NCBI RefSeq assembly: GCF_003046175.1
Contig: NZ_PZZM01000001.1
Location: forward strand, 2,249,001-2,313,000
Direction of reading: 5' to 3'
Length of the DNA stretch: 64,000 nucleotides
Source: Bosea sp. 124
GTDB lineage: Bacteria > Pseudomonadota > Alphaproteobacteria > Rhizobiales > Beijerinckiaceae
The notes under the pieces are model-generated. The model saw only the letters and a program-made list of their open reading frames with translations, made no database searches and was not told the DNA's origin. Shown in pieces: positions 47,903 to 55,889 of the stretch (position 1 is its first letter; every line of letters starts with the position of its first letter). The position numbers and the translations under genes are program-made.

Positions 47903-48304
47903 TCACTCTTCGAACTTGGCCTGGACGCCGACGATCTCGGTCAGCGACACGCCGAAGCGACTGTTGTCGTCCTCGACGATCACGACTTCGCCGCGCGCGA
48001 CGATGCGCCCGTTGACGACGACATCGACCGGCTCGCCGACGCGGTGGTCGAGCGGCACGACGGCGCCGCGGCGCAGCTTCATCAGATTGGCGACCTGCAT
48101 GGTGGCGCTGCCGAGGACGACCTGGATCGTCACCGGGATGCGCAGCACGGCGTCGAGATTGAGCGGGTCGCTCGCGACGCCGGGCGCCTCGTCGCTCTCC
48201 GGCGCCTCGGTGTCGCCGGCTCCGGTCTCGAGAAGGGCGGCATCGGCCGGCTCCTCGGCGATGGCGAGGTCGGACAGCTTCACGGGCTTGCTCGGCTTCT
48301 TCAT
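47903..48304 (-). CDS. fliN: Flagellar motor switch protein FliN
   Basis: A 133-residue C-ring subunit. The N-terminal 50 residues are acidic and variable. The C-terminal SpoA domain is clear: LDAVLRIPVTIQVVLGSATMQVANLMKLRRGAVVPLD (in part), EPVDVVVNGRIVARGEVVIVEDDNSRFGV. AGGAG 5 bases before ATG 48304 fixes the start. It forms the lower part of the switch complex with FliM and contacts FliH. It lies between the small membrane gene and fliG, in the usual rhizobial fliM-fliN-fliG neighbourhood, though in reverse order of many other bacteria. Confidence 0.93.
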   Translation of the reverse strand: MKKPSKPVKLSDLAIAEEPADAALLETGAGDTEAPESDEAPGVASDPLNLDAVLRIPVTIQVVLGSATMQVANLMKLRRGAVVPLDHRVGEPVDVVVNGRIVARGEVVIVEDDNSRFGVSLTEIVGVQAKFEE

Positions 48305-48344
48305 GGGGGGCTCCTGGAGGGAAGGCTGGGTCGGAAAGGCTGCG

Positions 48345-48662
48345 TCAGGCCGCGTTGGCGTTGCGGTCCGCCCTGGCGCGCGGCGCCTCGAGGTTCGCGC
48401 AGACGATCTTGACATCGCTGACGAGGCGGCGGCCGGCGTCGATGCGCAGACCGAGTTCCTCGACGACCTCGCGGCCGCTGGCCTGGAGATCGCGGACCGT
48501 CGCCTGGATCGCGCCGAGCGCGGCCTCGGTCTTGCCGAAGACCTGCTGGAATTCGGCATGATAGGCGCGCATGCGCTTGAGCTCGTTACGCATCCGCAGG
48601 ACCTGCAGGCTGGTCAGCAGCAGCGCGGCGAAAAGCACGGTCTCACCGAGATAGAAGATCAT
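48345..48662 (-). CDS. Small membrane-anchored protein between fliM and fliN, unknown function
   Basis: A 105-residue protein that I do not recognise. It begins with one hydrophobic segment (FYLGETVLFAALLLTSLQVL), followed by a charged helical region with coiled-coil character (MRNELKRMRAYHAEFQQVFGKTEAALGAIQATVRDL) and a short tail. The predicted form is one membrane helix with a cytoplasmic coiled coil. It overlaps fliM by 20 bases, and fliN begins 40 bases downstream, so it is translated within the motor-switch operon. Its position suggests a role at the rotor or stator, but that is inference from context only. Confidence 0.75.
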   Translation of the reverse strand: MIFYLGETVLFAALLLTSLQVLRMRNELKRMRAYHAEFQQVFGKTEAALGAIQATVRDLQASGREVVEELGLRIDAGRRLVSDVKIVCANLEAPRARADRNANAA

Positions 48663-49590
48663 CGAAAAACTCCTGCTCCTGGTTGGCGCTGTCCTGGACG
48701 CGCAGGACATAGGATCCGTCGCGCTGGCCAAGCTGGCACCAGAAGACGGTCTCGTCGTTGCATTGCAGCTGGATCTGGGAGCGCGGCGAGGCCTGCAGCT
48801 CGATCACCTGGCCGATCTTCAGTTCGCTGATCTCGCCCAGCGTCATCGGGCGCTCCTCGAGGATCGCCTTCAGCTTGACCTCGGTCTTGTGGACCTCGGT
48901 CTGGATCTGGCGGGTCCAGCGCTGGTCCTTGACGGTGGTGTGGCCGGAGACGACGCGGGTGAGGCTCTGGCGGATCGGGTTCAGCGCCGTCTGCGGGATG
49001 ACGACGAACATCTGCCCGCAATTATCGAGTCCCTGGACCAGAAGCTGCGACTTCACCGCGAGGTTGCTGCGGCTGCCGATGGCGGCGAAATACATCCGCG
49101 TCTCGACCTGCTCGAAGATGAAGGTCACATCGCAGACCGGGCTGAAGGCGGCCTGGAGATTCTTGGCGGCGAGCTCGAACAGCGCCTGCGCCACCTGGAT
49201 CTCGATCGGGGTGTAGGGCCGCTCGTCGTCGGGAAAGTCGGGCTCGTATTTGTAGGGGCGCTCGCTGCCGTCGGCGCCGAACAGCACCTCGATCAGGGTG
49301 AAGATGAAGTCGCGGTCGAAGCCGATCAGGATGCGCGAATCCCACTCCGGCGAGTGGAAGATGCCGGCGATGGTGTTGTGGGCATGGGCGTTGAGGGCAT
49401 CGCCGATCCGCTGGCTCTGGACGTTGGCGACGGAGAAATAGGTCGGCGAGGTCGACATCTGGCGAACGTCGTCGGCGCAGCCGGTCGCCAGCCGGTCGAA
49501 GACCATGCGCAGCATCGGCAGTCGGTCGATCGAGATGCCGGTCGATTCGAGGAGCTTGTCCTCGCGGATCGCTTGGGCGGCGGTGCTCAT
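48643..49590 (-). CDS. fliM: Flagellar motor switch protein FliM
   Basis: A 315-residue C-ring protein. It has the central CheC-like domain (LRMVFDRLATGCADDVRQM, PEWDSRILIGFDRDFIFTLIEVLFG, NPIRQSLTRVVSG) and a C-terminal SpoA domain (LKAILEERPMTLGEISELKIGQVIEL). The N-terminus (MSTAAQAIREDKLLESTG) is short and I do not see a clear copy of the CheY-binding LSQxEIDxLL motif of enteric FliM. Its ATG overlaps the motA stop by one base (TGATG) and its end overlaps the small membrane gene. Confidence 0.92.
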   Translation of the reverse strand: MSTAAQAIREDKLLESTGISIDRLPMLRMVFDRLATGCADDVRQMSTSPTYFSVANVQSQRIGDALNAHAHNTIAGIFHSPEWDSRILIGFDRDFIFTLIEVLFGADGSERPYKYEPDFPDDERPYTPIEIQVAQALFELAAKNLQAAFSPVCDVTFIFEQVETRMYFAAIGSRSNLAVKSQLLVQGLDNCGQMFVVIPQTALNPIRQSLTRVVSGHTTVKDQRWTRQIQTEVHKTEVKLKAILEERPMTLGEISELKIGQVIELQASPRSQIQLQCNDETVFWCQLGQRDGSYVLRVQDSANQEQEFFDDLLSR

Positions 49591-50489
49591 CAGGCGGCTT
49601 CCTTCTGCGCGCGGTCATTGGCGGGGGCGCGCTGGCTGCCGCCGCTGATCGTCTTGTCCTCGACCTCGTCGATCGAGGGCCGTTCCGCCGCCGAGATGAC
49701 CTTGCGGCCATATTCGAGCGCGACCTGCGGCGCGGCGCCGTTGATGAAAGCGAGCAGGGTCTGCTTGACCACGATGTAGACCCGCGCCTGCTTCTCCCGC
49801 GTCGTCTTGACCTTCAGCGAGATCGGCCCGATCACCGCATAGGAGAAGAAGATTCCGGCGAAGGTGCCGACCAGGGCGGCGCCGATGAAGCCGCCGAGCA
49901 GGGCCGGCGACTGGTCGATCGCGCCCATCGCCTTGATGACGCCGAGCACGGCGGCGACGATCCCCAGGGCGGGCAGGGCCTCGGAGACGGTGCCGAGCGC
50001 GAAATAGGGCTTGAGCCTGTCCTGGAGATGGCTGGTGATCTCCTCGTCGAGCAGGGCCTCGACCTCATGGGCCTGGGCCTTGCCGACGATGATCAGCCGG
50101 AAATAGTCGCAGATGAAGGTGGTCAGCTCGCGGTTGGCGAGGACGCCCGGATAACTGGCGAACAGCGTCGATTCATACGGCGTCTCGATGTGCTGCTCGA
50201 TCTCGGCGCGGCCCTTGTTGCGCAGCTCTCGCATCAGCGCATAGAGCGCGCCGAGGACTTCGAAATAATGGGCCTGGCTCGGCGTGTCGTTGCGCATCGC
50301 CTCCATCACGGCGGTGCCGGTATCGGCGACCGTCTTGATCGGATTGGCGACGATGTAGGTTCCCACCGCCGTTCCGAGGATGATGACGAGCTCCCAGGGC
50401 TGCCAGAGCACGGCGACATGTCCGCCCATGGCTGCGAAGCCGCCGATGAGAGAACCCACCGCAATCAACAATCCGATTAGTACGCTCAA
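49590..50489 (-). CDS. motA: Flagellar stator protein MotA (TTG start)
   Basis: A 299-residue proton-channel subunit with four membrane helices: SVLIGLLIAVGSLIGGFAAM, WELVIILGTAVGTYIVA, and two in LPALGIVAAVLGVIKAMG and IGAALVGTFAGIFFSYAVIGPI. The cytoplasmic loop contains charged residues for contact with FliG (MRELRNKGRAEIEQHIETPYES). The best start is TTG at 50489, which opens LSVLIG as in homologues and has AAGGAG 7 bases upstream; longer reading to 50621 gives an improbable leader. The partner motB is 8 kb away in another operon, as in rhizobia. Its stop overlaps the fliM start. Confidence 0.93.
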   Translation of the reverse strand: MSVLIGLLIAVGSLIGGFAAMGGHVAVLWQPWELVIILGTAVGTYIVANPIKTVADTGTAVMEAMRNDTPSQAHYFEVLGALYALMRELRNKGRAEIEQHIETPYESTLFASYPGVLANRELTTFICDYFRLIIVGKAQAHEVEALLDEEITSHLQDRLKPYFALGTVSEALPALGIVAAVLGVIKAMGAIDQSPALLGGFIGAALVGTFAGIFFSYAVIGPISLKVKTTREKQARVYIVVKQTLLAFINGAAPQVALEYGRKVISAAERPSIDEVEDKTISGGSQRAPANDRAQKEAA

Positions 50490-50666
50490 CGCGCCGCTCC
50501 TTCTCGCAAACTGCACACGCTCGCAAACCGCAAGTCGAGGCGTAGACGAGATGGCTTGCGTGAAGCTGAAAAGACTGGCGCTGCACTGGGTCAGGTCCAC
50601 GCAAGCCTTGCGCGGGAGCATGATTCAAGACGAGCGGACATAGGCTTCCGTCGCCGGGAGAGTGCG

Positions 50667-51452
50667 ATGACAACGACCATGGTGGCTTTCCAGGCGGCGA
50701 CGCGAAACCTGCCCAAATCCCTGGAACGCGCGGCTGCGAAGCCGCAGACGGCCAACGAGACCGAGTATTACCTGAAGCATATCAGCGAGATCAAATCGAT
50801 CGACGACTTCATGTCGAACGATCGGCTCTATCGCTACGCGATGAAAGCCATGGGTCTCGAAGAGATGACCTATGCGAAGGGCCTGATCCGCAAGGTTCTG
50901 GCCGAAGGCATCGACGGCTCGAAGACCTTCGCCAACAAGCTCTCCGATCCGCGCTACAAGGAACTCGCGACGACGTTCAATTTCGCCCGCTACGGCTCGG
51001 CGACGACGAGCTTCGACCGGACCCAGAAGCCGCTGACCGAGCGCTATGTGCGCCAGGCCTTCGAGGAAGAGCAGGGCAGCCAGAACGAGAATGTCCGCCT
51101 GGCGCTGTATTTCGAGCGCAAGGCCTCCGGGCTGACCAATGCCTTCCAGGTCCTGGCCGATCCGGCGCTGCTGAAAGTGGTCCAGACCGCGCTCGGCATC
51201 CCGTCCTCGACTTCGATGATCCCGATCGACCAGCAGGCGGCGATGATCTCGAAGAAGCTCGATTTCGAGACGTTGAAGAATGCCGACGGGGTGAAGAACT
51301 TCCTGACGCGTTTCGCTGCGCTCGCCGATCTCTCGAGCAACCAGGCGGCCGCCAGCAGCGCGCTGACGATCCTCGTCGGGCCGCCGGCCGCAGCCGGCAT
51401 GAGCACGGATGTGCTCTTCAGCATCCAAAACCTGCGCCTCGGGGGCCTTTGA
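50667..51452 (+). CDS. DUF1217 domain flagellar-cluster protein
   Basis: A 261-residue protein matching the DUF1217 type that occurs in flagellar clusters of Hyphomicrobiales and relatives. Features are NETEYYLKHISEIKSIDDFMSNDRLYRYAMKAMGLE-like repeats (ADPALLKVVQTALGIP near the end mirrors MSNDRLYRYAMKAMGL near the start). It is Ala/Leu/Lys-rich and helical, with no signal peptide. GGGAGAG before ATG 50667 supports the start. It is divergent from motA and precedes flgF by 2 bases, so it is in the flgF-fliI operon. Function is not known; it could be an exported or assembly factor. Confidence 0.85.
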   Translation: MTTTMVAFQAATRNLPKSLERAAAKPQTANETEYYLKHISEIKSIDDFMSNDRLYRYAMKAMGLEEMTYAKGLIRKVLAEGIDGSKTFANKLSDPRYKELATTFNFARYGSATTSFDRTQKPLTERYVRQAFEEEQGSQNENVRLALYFERKASGLTNAFQVLADPALLKVVQTALGIPSSTSMIPIDQQAAMISKKLDFETLKNADGVKNFLTRFAALADLSSNQAAASSALTILVGPPAAAGMSTDVLFSIQNLRLGGL

Positions 51453-51454
51453 CC

Positions 51455-52177
51455 ATGCAGCCTTCGATCTATGTCGGCCTGTCGTCCCAACTCGTGCTCG
51501 AGAAGCGCATGGAGACGCTGGCCCGCAACGTCGCCAACATGAACACGGCGGGCTTCCGGGCCGAGGAGGTCAAGTTCAGCACCTTCCTGTCGAAGAAGGG
51601 GCCGGACGGCGTCTCCTTCGCCTCCCCGGGCGAGACCTATATCAGCCGCATCCAGGGCGGGCTCGACAAGACGGGCAACCCGCTCGACGTCGCGGTCGAG
51701 GGCGAGGGCTGGCTTGCGATCAATACGCCGGCGGGCACCGTCTACACCCGCGACGGGCGCATGAAGATGTCGCCACAGGGCGAGCTGCGAACGCTGTCCG
51801 ACCATCCGGTGCTCGATGCCGGCGGCGCGCCGATGCAGCTCGACCCGGAAGGTGGCCCGCCGACCATCGCCAAGGACGGCATGATCTGGCAGGGCAACCA
51901 GCAGGTCGGCGCGATCGGCCTGTTCTCTATCGATCCGGCGGCCAAGCTCCAGCGCCACGAGAACTCCGGCGTCATCCCGGACCGGCCGGCGACGGCGATC
52001 CTCGATTTCGTCGTCAACGGCGTGCGCCAGGGCTATGTCGAGGGCTCGAACGTCAATCCGATCCGCGAGATGACCAAGCTGATCGCGGTGACGCGCGCCT
52101 TCGAGAGCGCCGCGAACGCGATCGACAAGGGCGAGAAGGCCGTCGACGGCGCGATCCGTTCGCTCGGCGAGAGCTGA
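51455..52177 (+). CDS. flgF: Flagellar basal-body rod protein FlgF
   Basis: A 240-residue proximal rod protein. The N-terminal rod motif is visible as LVLEKRMETLARNVANMNTAGFRAEE, the middle domain as DVAVEGEGWLAINTPAGTVYTRDGRMKMSPQGEL, and the C-terminal helix as REMTKLIAVTRAFESAANAIDKGEKAVDGAI. It is exported by the type III apparatus without a cleaved signal. The ATG at 51455 follows the DUF1217 stop by 2 bases; an in-frame TTG at 51449 overlaps that stop and is less likely. The fliI start lies 58 bases downstream. Confidence 0.95.
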   Translation: MQPSIYVGLSSQLVLEKRMETLARNVANMNTAGFRAEEVKFSTFLSKKGPDGVSFASPGETYISRIQGGLDKTGNPLDVAVEGEGWLAINTPAGTVYTRDGRMKMSPQGELRTLSDHPVLDAGGAPMQLDPEGGPPTIAKDGMIWQGNQQVGAIGLFSIDPAAKLQRHENSGVIPDRPATAILDFVVNGVRQGYVEGSNVNPIREMTKLIAVTRAFESAANAIDKGEKAVDGAIRSLGES

Positions 52178-52235
52178 GCGGGCTCTCACCCGCCCCGCAC
52201 CCGTCCGAGACCGCGCCGCCGACAGAAGGATTGCG

Positions 52236-53557
52236 ATGAACGCGCTCACACGCTCGAACATGCGCTTGCCGGCGGCCCCCAGCCGCATGAGCTGGTCGCG
52301 ATCAGCGGTTCGGTCTCCGAGGTCACGCCGGCGGCTTTGCGGGTGCGCGGCCTGTCGCGCTTCGTGCGGCTGGGAGAGCGCATCGCGCTCTCGACCAATG
52401 GCCGCGAGGAACTCGGCGAGGCGATCCGGATCGACCGCGACGGCGTGCTGGTGAAGCCCTTCGCGACGACGGTCGGCGTGGGCCTGGGTGCGCGCGCGAG
52501 CGTCGCCGGGCCGCTCGCCCTCCGTCCGGCGCAGAGCTGGAAAGGGCGCGTTATCAATGCTTTCGGCGAGGCTATCGACGAGGGCGGGCCGCTCCTGCCG
52601 GGCGAGAAGGCGATGCCGGCCGACGGGCCGCCGCCGGAGGCGATGAAGCGGGCGCGCGTGACGCGGCCGATCCGCACCGGCGTCAAGGTGATCGACCTGT
52701 TCACGCCGCTCTGCGCCGGACAGCGCATCGGCGTCTTCGCCGGATCGGGCGTCGGCAAGTCGAGCCTGCTTTCGATGCTGGCGCGGGCGCCGGGCTTCAC
52801 GACGATCGTCATCGGGCTGGTCGGCGAGCGCGGCCGCGAGGTGCGCGAATTCCTCGACGATACGCTGGGCGCCATGCGTGCGCATGCGGTCGCCGTCGTC
52901 TCGACCAGCGACGAGAGCGCGATGATGCGCCGCCTCGCGCCGAACACCGCGATGGCGGTGGCCGAATATTTCCGCGACCAGGGCGAGGACGTCCTGCTGA
53001 TCATCGATTCCGTCACCCGCCTTGCCCATGCGGCCCGCGACGTCGCGTTGGCGGCGGGCGAGCCGGCGGTGGCGCGGGGCTATACGCCGAGCGTATTCAG
53101 CACGTTGCCGAAGCTGCTCGAGCGTGCCGGCCCCGGCATCGAAGGCACCGGCACGATCACGGGCATCTTCTCCGTGCTGATCGACGGCGACGACCATAAC
53201 GACCCTGTCGCCGACTCGATTCGCGGCACGCTTGACGGCCATCTCGTGCTCGACCGCGCCATCGCCGACCAGGGCCGCTATCCGGCCGTCAACGTGCTGG
53301 GCTCGGTCTCGCGCCTGGCGCATCACGTCTGGACGCCCGAGCAGCGCGGCCTCGCCTCGCGTATGAAGGCGCTCGTCGCCCGCTTCGAGGATACGCGCGA
53401 CCTGCGCCTGATGGGCGGCTACCAGGCCGGTGCCGATGCCGAACTCGACAAGGCGATCGTGCTGGTTCCCAAGATCTACGAGGCGCTGCACCAGGATATG
53501 AGCGCGGCGCTCAGCCAGGACGCGTTCAAGGATCTGGCGAGCACGCTGCAGGGATAA
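52236..53557 (+). CDS. fliI: Flagellar export ATPase FliI, apparent frameshift near the 5' end
   Basis: A FliI/YscN-type ATPase that energises flagellar export. The frame ending at 53557 shows Walker A GSGVGKSS, Walker B LLIIDSVTR, and GERGREVREF. Homologous coding sequence extends upstream (ELVAISGSVSEVTPAAL) but has no ATG or GTG back to the flgF stop; its only common start is TTG 52337, which would remove about 34 residues. The proper start, ATG 52236 with AAGGA 5 bases before it, gives MNALT in another frame. Shifting back one base near 52250 joins MNALT to TLEHALAGG and restores a 440-residue protein. So one base seems missing at 52248-52252 (cacac). It may be a real mutation or a sequencing error. 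Confidence 0.85.
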
Positions 53558-53582
53558 CGCAATCGACTTCCGAGCGCGCAAG

Positions 53583-53704
53583 GAAACGCGCCGTCATCCC
53601 GGACGACCGCAGGTCGGCCCGGGAACCATCATGCGGCGCTGTGCTCTACGATGGATCCCGGATCTGCGCGGCTGCGCGGCTTGTCCAGGATGACGGCGCG
53701 TTTC
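53583..53704. repeat. 122-bp palindromic element with 17-bp perfect terminal inverted repeats
   Basis: The ends gaaacgcgccgtcatcc (53583-53599) and ggatgacggcgcgtttc (53688-53704) are exact inverted repeats. Inside are smaller inverted pairs such as cgacc-gca-ggtcg. No open frame or transposase is present. The CGTCATCCCGG...CCAGGATGACG layout resembles non-autonomous dispersed elements known in Hyphomicrobiales. It lies between the convergent fliI and FliL-like genes, 26 bases after the fliI stop, and can serve as a transcriptional stop. Confidence 0.7.
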
Positions 53705-53780
53705 TGAAGCGTCAGCTCATTGCAAAGCGCTTCGAGCAAGGGCCTTCGCAGGCTAACGAAGAGCGCGGCGAAGGCAGGCG

Positions 53781-54236
53781 TCAGCTCCGGAGCTGGTCCT
53801 TGCGAACGTAGTTGAATTCCTTGACCAGAACGTCCTTGACCAGATCGCCGCCGAGGCGGCTGTTGACGTTGGTCTTCACGGTCTTGAGCAGGGCGTCGAT
53901 GTCGACGCGCTCAAGCCGGGAAAAATCCACCTTCGCATTCGAGTAGATCGCCCGCAGCGCCTCGTCGCGGACATAGGCGTGAGGCTTCACGGTCATCTGC
54001 CGCATGGTGCGCGCATCGGCCGTGAAGACGAACTGGGCGGCGACATAGCCCTGGACCTCGCCATTGGCGATGATCGGGACATGAATCAGCGCCGTCTCCT
54101 CATATTCGAGACCCTCGAAGAATGGTGTCTCGGAGGCCGGCGGCGCTTCCGCGCGCCAGGTCAGGGCGAGATGGCCCGAGACCAGCGTGACGCCGCAGAT
54201 CCAGACGCCGAGGATGAGGAGCCGCGCCGTCGTCAC
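53781..54236 (-). CDS. Membrane-anchored protein at the end of the flagellar operon, possibly FliL-like
   Basis: A 151-residue protein with one N-terminal membrane segment (LLILGVWICGVTLVSGHLAL) and a periplasmic part. Segments such as GEVQGYVAAQFVFTADARTM, DEALRAIYSN and RLGGDLVKDVLVKEFNYVRKDQ recall the layout of FliL (a single membrane helix, then a stator-ring domain), but I do not see enough signature to be sure. Its ATG overlaps the stop of the FlgN-like gene by four bases, so it belongs to the large minus-strand flagellar operon, of which it is the last gene. Function unknown; a motor accessory role is inferred. Confidence 0.72.
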   Translation of the reverse strand: MTTARLLILGVWICGVTLVSGHLALTWRAEAPPASETPFFEGLEYEETALIHVPIIANGEVQGYVAAQFVFTADARTMRQMTVKPHAYVRDEALRAIYSNAKVDFSRLERVDIDALLKTVKTNVNSRLGGDLVKDVLVKEFNYVRKDQLRS

Positions 54237-54727
54237 GAGGCGTGCGCCTTGGCGCTCGGCGCGCCGGCTATGCGGGAGGTCGCGGAGTAGGTGCCGTCCG
54301 ACTCGGCGTCGATCAGCGTGTTGGTCATGGCCGAGGCGATCTCGCGGACCGCGTCGAGATGCATGCCGATGGCGAGACGGTTGTGCTCGAGCTTGAGCCG
54401 CAGCGTCGAGAGGCGCGCGATCAGCCTGCCGTCACTGACCTCGTCGCGCATGGCGCGCATGGCGCGGCTGGCGTCGAGGAGCAGCCGGCTCTTGATCTCG
54501 TTGAGGCGGTTGAAGTCTGCACTGCGCAGCGCCATCAGCTCCGCTGTCTCGTGATCGAGCGCCTGTTCGAGGCGTTCGAGAACGGACCACATCGCGCGCG
54601 AGGCGCCTGCGGGCGGCGCCGTCTCGATCAGAAGCTCGCCCTGCAGGGTGACGAGCTGCGGTGCCACAACCGGCAGGCCGGACGGCTGCGCATCGGCGGG
54701 TTTCGGGGTCTCGCTGAGGTCGCTCAT
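54233..54727 (-). CDS. FlgN-like flagellar chaperone candidate
   Basis: A 164-residue, mostly helical protein without signal peptide or membrane segment. The central region (LERLEQALDHETAELMALRSADFNRLNEIKSRLLLDASRAMRAM in part, then LSTLRLKLEHNRLAIGMHLDAVREI) has the length and heptad pattern of FlgN-type export chaperones, which bind the hook-filament proteins FlgK and FlgL. Both of those are encoded in the same operon. Sequence conservation is low in this family, so the name is tentative. It starts 6 bases after the rod-binding protein gene stop and overlaps the FliL-like gene. Confidence 0.65.
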   Translation of the reverse strand: MSDLSETPKPADAQPSGLPVVAPQLVTLQGELLIETAPPAGASRAMWSVLERLEQALDHETAELMALRSADFNRLNEIKSRLLLDASRAMRAMRDEVSDGRLIARLSTLRLKLEHNRLAIGMHLDAVREIASAMTNTLIDAESDGTYSATSRIAGAPSAKAHAS

Positions 54728-54733
54728 GATGCG

Positions 54734-55375
54734 TCAGGCCTGTCGGAAGTTGGAGCGCGTGACCCCGCCGGTGGTGGCGGGGCGGGTCAGGTTGAGGAAG
54801 CGCTGCTCGACCGCCAGCGGGATGGCGAGGTCGCGCGCATTGGCACCGGCAAGCCTGCCGTCGAGAACCTTGTTCGCCGCGGCGACGGCGCTGCCCGCTG
54901 CGGCGGAGGGGTCCGAGCCGCTGCGTGCGGCGATCGCCGCCTCGACCTTTTCGCGGATGCCGAGACCGCCGGCCTTGGCGACCTGGTTGGCGATCTGCTC
55001 GGAGAGCATGGAGCGCCAGACGTTGCCGGAGGTGCCGCTGCCGAAATTGTTCGCCGAGGCCTCCGGCATCATCTGCTCGATGAAGGTGGAGATCACCTGC
55101 GCCTCGAATTGCTGCAGGGTCTTGGCGCTTTTCGTCTGAGGCGCATTGGCGGCAGCCGCGAATTTAGCCGGCGCAAGGCTTGCAAACTTCTCGCGGGCGC
55201 CAGCGAGGCCGGGCGCTGCGGCAGCAGGGGCCGCCTCGTCGACGGCTGCTGCGAACTGGGTTCCGGCCGCGCCCGAGCCGATGCGCTGGAGTCTGTCGAA
55301 GGCGACCTGCTGACGCATGGGGTCGGCGGCGCGCGCGACGTCCAGAACGATATCCGACGGAGGAGAAATCGCCAT
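54734..55375 (-). CDS. Rod-binding (FlgJ N-domain-like) protein
   Basis: A 213-residue protein. Residues 85-135 match the rod-binding domain of FlgJ: TLQQFEAQVISTFIEQMMPE, then the glycine-rich GSGTSGNVWRSMLSEQIANQVAKAGGLGI. The muramidase domain of enteric FlgJ is absent, as is usual in Alphaproteobacteria, where a separate transglycosylase does that work; one is encoded at 37078-37659. GGAAGG 5 bases before ATG 55375 supports the start; a GTG two codons upstream is the alternative. It probably caps the growing rod in the periplasm. The Ala-rich N-terminus (residues 35-80) is low complexity. Confidence 0.82.
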   Translation of the reverse strand: MAISPPSDIVLDVARAADPMRQQVAFDRLQRIGSGAAGTQFAAAVDEAAPAAAAPGLAGAREKFASLAPAKFAAAANAPQTKSAKTLQQFEAQVISTFIEQMMPEASANNFGSGTSGNVWRSMLSEQIANQVAKAGGLGIREKVEAAIAARSGSDPSAAAGSAVAAANKVLDGRLAGANARDLAIPLAVEQRFLNLTRPATTGGVTRSNFRQA

Positions 55376-55484
55376 TGGCACCTTCCATGGTCGTTGTACG
55401 ATCTGGCTTCATCCTGCCCGGTCAGGCTTATTCCAGGCTTGCGCAGGACATCATCTGCCGCAGACAGATTTCGCCGCCGCGATC

Positions 55485-55883
55485 TCAGATATCCGCGGCT
55501 CGCTTGCCTTCGAGCGCATCCATGATCTCGACGAGCGCGCCATCCTGGTCGGTGCGCAGCTTGATCTTGCAGACATGGTCGACGAGGCGGGCGGTGCGCT
55601 TCTCGCGCCCGGTTTCGGCGAGCACCCGTTTCGCCTGCTCGGCGGCGGCCGCCTCGAACTCCCAGATCGCGACGCCGACGCGGTGCAGGCGTCGCGCCGT
55701 CATGTCGGCGAAGAGGCCGCCGGTCGGCCCGTCGCCGTTGAGCGAGACGACGAGGGCACGCGATTCCTCGCGGGCAGCCACGGCCTTCAGCTCGATCGCC
55801 TTCTGGCGCCATTCGGCGAGCTTGCGGATGCGGGACTGGATCGCCAGCATCCGCTCGATCGCTTTCAGGCGCTTGCCCTGCAT
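55485..55883 (-). CDS. Small helical protein after fliR, possibly FliJ-like
   Basis: A 132-residue cytoplasmic protein, rich in Arg, Ala, Glu and Lys and probably a long antiparallel coiled coil (RLKAIERMLAIQSRIRKLAEW, then WEFEAAAAEQAKRVLAETGREKRTARLVDHV). That shape and size suit FliJ, the stalk-like partner of FliI and FlhA, which has no other candidate in the window. However, the middle (VVSLNGDGPTGGLFADM) is unlike classical FliJ. It starts 6 bases after the fliR stop, in the rhizobial flhA-fliR-small ORF order. I did not recognise the family with certainty. Confidence 0.68.
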   Translation of the reverse strand: MQGKRLKAIERMLAIQSRIRKLAEWRQKAIELKAVAAREESRALVVSLNGDGPTGGLFADMTARRLHRVGVAIWEFEAAAAEQAKRVLAETGREKRTARLVDHVCKIKLRTDQDGALVEIMDALEGKRAADI

Positions 55884-55889
55884 CGCGGT

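Noticed and set aside
52236..52260. Programmed frameshift in fliI
   Set aside because: No slippery heptamer, downstream structure or known precedent in fliI; only a short cacac stretch is present.
52178..52340. fliI translated as a read-through fusion with flgF (the frame is shared after the flgF stop)
   Set aside because: flgF ends in a normal TGA, FlgF is complete, and a proper fliI ribosome site and ATG exist at 52236; a one-base deletion is simpler.
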